From: Faecalicatena contorta
GTDB taxonomy: Bacteria > Bacillota > Clostridia > Lachnospirales > Lachnospiraceae
Reading direction: 5' to 3'
DNA: 64,000 bases
NCBI RefSeq assembly: GCF_021531975.1
Contig: NZ_JAFBIY010000001.1
Coordinates: 434,001 to 498,000, forward strand
In this document: piece by piece, positions 62,111 to 64,000 of the stretch
How the letters are laid out: the number at the start of each line of letters is the position of its first letter
Numbering within the stretch: the stretch's first letter is position 1
The notes under the pieces: generated by a model
Database searches by the model: none
What the model was told of the DNA's origin: nothing
The model's input: only the letters and a program-made list of their open reading frames with translations
Made by a program: the position numbers and the translations under genes

Positions 62111-62953
62111 ATGAAGATAAGTCGGGAAATAAAGAGAAAGATCATTCAGATAGCAGCATTTGGCTATTCCAATACATATCTTGGCAATTTGGCAAAAGGA
62201 CAGCTATATAAAGGAAAATGGAAGCAATTCTGTAATCCGGGGATAAATTGCTATTCCTGTCCGGCGGCAAGACTTTCCTGTCCGATAGGGGCTATGCAGG
62301 CTGTCAGTGGTTCCATCAGCTTTAAGATAAGCTTTTATGTAGTTGGTTTTGTGCTGGCACTGGGAGTGTTGTTTGGAAGAGCTATTTGCGGCTTTATCTG
62401 TCCTTTCGGTCTGATTCAGGAACTGCTGTATAAGATTCCATTTCCTAAGAAAAGACTGTGGAAAGGTTTTACATATGTGAAATATGTAATTTTGCTTGTG
62501 TTCGTCCTCTTGCTTCCTGTTGTGAGTGTTAATACAGTGGGAATGGGTGCGCCGGCATTTTGTGAATACATATGTCCGGCAGGGACGTTAGAAGGCGGTA
62601 TCCCTCTTCTTGCGACTCATCCGGAACTGAGACAGATAATAGGAGCATTATTTTCCTTCAAAGCATGTGTTTTGCTCCTGACACTGATTGGATGCCTTAT
62701 GATATGCAGATTTTTCTGCAAGGTTATGTGTCCGCTGGGAGCAATCTATGGAATTCTAAATAAAATCAGTCTCTATCATATGGAGATCAATACGGAAAAC
62801 TGTGTTTCCTGTGGGAAATGTCATGCGGTATGCCCAATGGATGTAAATCCGGCAGAGAATCCTGATTCTGCAGAGTGCATACGATGCGGCAGGTGTGTGG
62901 AGGGTTGTTCGAGACAGGCGCTAATATTTCGATTTGGAAGAACTGCATCATAA
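62111..62953 (+). CDS. NapH-like 4Fe-4S membrane protein
   Basis: 280 residues, start at 62111 after GGGGTAAGG. About five helices with membrane-embedded Cys motifs (CGFICPFGLIQE, CEYICPAGTLEGG, CKVMCPLGA) and a C-terminal cytoplasmic two-cluster ferredoxin (CVSCGKCHAVCP, CIRCGRCVEGC). An N-terminal CYSCPAARLSCP is also present. It likely carries electrons across the membrane to the thiol pair encoded just upstream. Confidence 0.87.
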   Translation: MKISREIKRKIIQIAAFGYSNTYLGNLAKGQLYKGKWKQFCNPGINCYSCPAARLSCPIGAMQAVSGSISFKISFYVVGFVLALGVLFGRAICGFICPFGLIQELLYKIPFPKKRLWKGFTYVKYVILLVFVLLLPVVSVNTVGMGAPAFCEYICPAGTLEGGIPLLATHPELRQIIGALFSFKACVLLLTLIGCLMICRFFCKVMCPLGAIYGILNKISLYHMEINTENCVSCGKCHAVCPMDVNPAENPDSAECIRCGRCVEGCSRQALIFRFGRTAS

Positions 62954-62995
62954 ACGAAAAGAACACGGGAATAGATTGTTTTTTGAAGGGGGCTG

Positions 62996-63995
62996 TGCTA
63001 GAATACACACAAAGCATTTTATTTCTATTTGTCTATGCGAAAAGCGTCTGATATCATCTGGAAAATCAGAAATTATTAGGAATCTCAATGCTTGATTACC
63101 CAAATACAGCAGAGGATTTCTAAAAAGGATGTGTTGCGTGAGAAAGACCTCTGCATATTCAGAAAAAGGAGGTCTCTTATGAGCAGAAGAAAAGCAAAAA
63201 AGCGGAAGAAACTTGTAGTCCCAGCTCCCAACCGTATCTATAAAGCCCGGATTTTTGAGATGGTGTTCAGTGACAAAAAGGAACTGCTTGCACTGTACAA
63301 TGCAGTCAATAAGACCCATTATGACAATCCGGAACGCCTGGAGATCAATACACTGGAAAATGCAATCTACATGTCGATGCATAATGATGTGTCATTTATC
63401 ATTGATTCCCGGCTGTCGTTATATGAACATCAGTCCACGTATAGTCCGAATCTGCCTCTTCGATATCTTTTATATGTATCAGAGATTTATGCAGGCATGA
63501 CGAAAGACGAGAATCTGTATGGTCAAAAGATAGTTAATATACCGCCACCGAGATTTTTGATTTTCTATAATGGCATTGATCCTTATCCGGAGCAGATGGT
63601 TTTGAAGTTGTCAGATTTATATACGATAAAAGAAGAGGAACTATCTTTAGAATTGACAGCAGTCATGCTAAATATCAATCGGGGATATAATGAAGAACTT
63701 CTTGACAGAATTCCTGTCAAAGAACAGGGCGGAGGCGAAGCGAATGAGTATTTATGAATATGATGAAGAAAAGCATATGCGTCAGACCCGGGCGGAAGGA
63801 TATGAAGCAGGTGAAGCTGCAGGTATGATAAAAGGCGAAGCTATTGGCATACAGAAAGGCGAAATCTCTGCCATGGAGCGTTTGAACCGGTTGAATCGAT
63901 TGCTTGCGGAGCAAAAGCGCACAGATGACATTGTAAAGGCTGCATCAGACCCAGAATATCAGAAGAGATTGTTGGAAGAGTTTGGGTTATTTTGA
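62996..63995 (+). repeat. direct repeat unit, copy 2 (Rpn cassette)
   Basis: Second copy of the 54973-56025 unit, in the same orientation, with internal deletion. Confidence 0.75.
63179..63995 (+). pseudogene. Rpn-family nuclease, deleted and frameshifted copy
   Basis: Residues 1-175 match the copy at 55156, including FIIDSRLSLYEHQST. After GYNEELL the alignment jumps over about 43 codons, the helical region of copy 1, and shifts phase at about 63700. The tail then continues in another frame (TEFLSKNRAEAKRMSIYEYD to the end), with an insertion of Gly/Glu-rich repeats (GEAAGMIKGEAIGI). The fragment ending at 63757 keeps the nuclease core and might still be made. Start and ribosome-binding hairpin are intact. 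Confidence 0.8.
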
Positions 63996-64000
63996 AAGGA

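Noticed and set aside
54973-63995. Composite transposon bounded by the two Rpn units
   Set aside because: The content between is housekeeping (murI, agcS, clc), with no terminal inverted repeats or target duplications seen.

Overview
The window reads as a low-to-mid GC Clostridia chromosome, most likely a gut Lachnospiraceae. Pointers are strong AAGGAGG ribosome-binding sites, a PFOR-type 2-oxoacid:ferredoxin oxidoreductase, the LL-diaminopimelate aminotransferase lysine route, a glnA plus ANTAR-regulator pair, an iron-only hydrogenase regulator, a macrodomain/SirTM pair and a PduL-type phosphotransacylase. I cannot name a genus. Almost all of the window is ordinary chromosome; accessory or decaying material is concentrated at 43.3-49.1 kb and 54.9-64 kb. 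No CRISPR array, rRNA, prophage or intact insertion sequence was seen.

Layout. 0-6.3 kb: a signalling island with a degenerate sensor, a NarL-type histidine kinase and a LuxR-type response regulator, then a SpaA-like surface protein and a membrane-anchored LuxR-type regulator. The last two genes share an identical 24-base promoter box at identical spacing from the -10. 6.4-15.6 kb: nine co-directional genes (zinc-ribbon protein, four lipoproteins, SPFH protein with zinc ribbons, DUF4428-like protein, YdjG-like zinc-ribbon membrane protein, two-domain TPM protein). This resembles an expanded Bacillus ydjGHI envelope-stress module and is the best candidate here for a poorly described system. 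15.7-28.8 kb: housekeeping genes (YbjQ family, dapB, a peptide transporter with aminopeptidase P, a GntR regulator, tRNA-Pro, a GGDEF protein, a divergent carbamate kinase, ferredoxin, YlmC/YmxH-like protein, nrdR, truA, exonuclease III, polysaccharide deacetylase, hydrogenase regulator). 28.8-35 kb: a T-box leader, a four-subunit 2-oxoacid oxidoreductase, an NSS-type sodium symporter and cysteine desulfidase. 35-43.2 kb: pduL, glnA with an apparent attenuator and a downstream ANTAR protein, dapF, dapL, aroD and an ABC-F ATPase.

43.3-49.1 kb: tRNA-Gln and tRNA-Pro, a HipA/CtkA-like kinase with an HTH partner, then an HxlR regulator facing a decaying operon: a radical SAM/SPASM gene that has lost its reading frame at the start, a 5'-truncated flavin/4Fe-4S gene, an intact zinc macrodomain hydrolase and a SirTM sirtuin with one amber codon at what appears to be the catalytic glutamine. 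49.1-53 kb: a DtxR-family regulator, feoA-feoA-feoB, a short Cys-rich Feo protein missed by length filters, and a Fur-like regulator lacking the usual metal ligands. 53-64 kb: glycogen synthase with a histone-H1-like N-terminal tail, two direct copies (one broken) of an Rpn-family nuclease unit, an alanine/glycine symporter, glutamate racemase, an AIM24-like protein, an XRE-Uma2 fusion, a ClC-type channel, and a TlpA / CXXC peptide / 4Fe-4S membrane protein operon.

The most interesting non-coding signal is a family of three large hairpin elements (27036-27240, 27454-27659 in reverse, and 35064-35237). Their stem sequences differ between copies while the pairing is kept, and short unpaired blocks are conserved.
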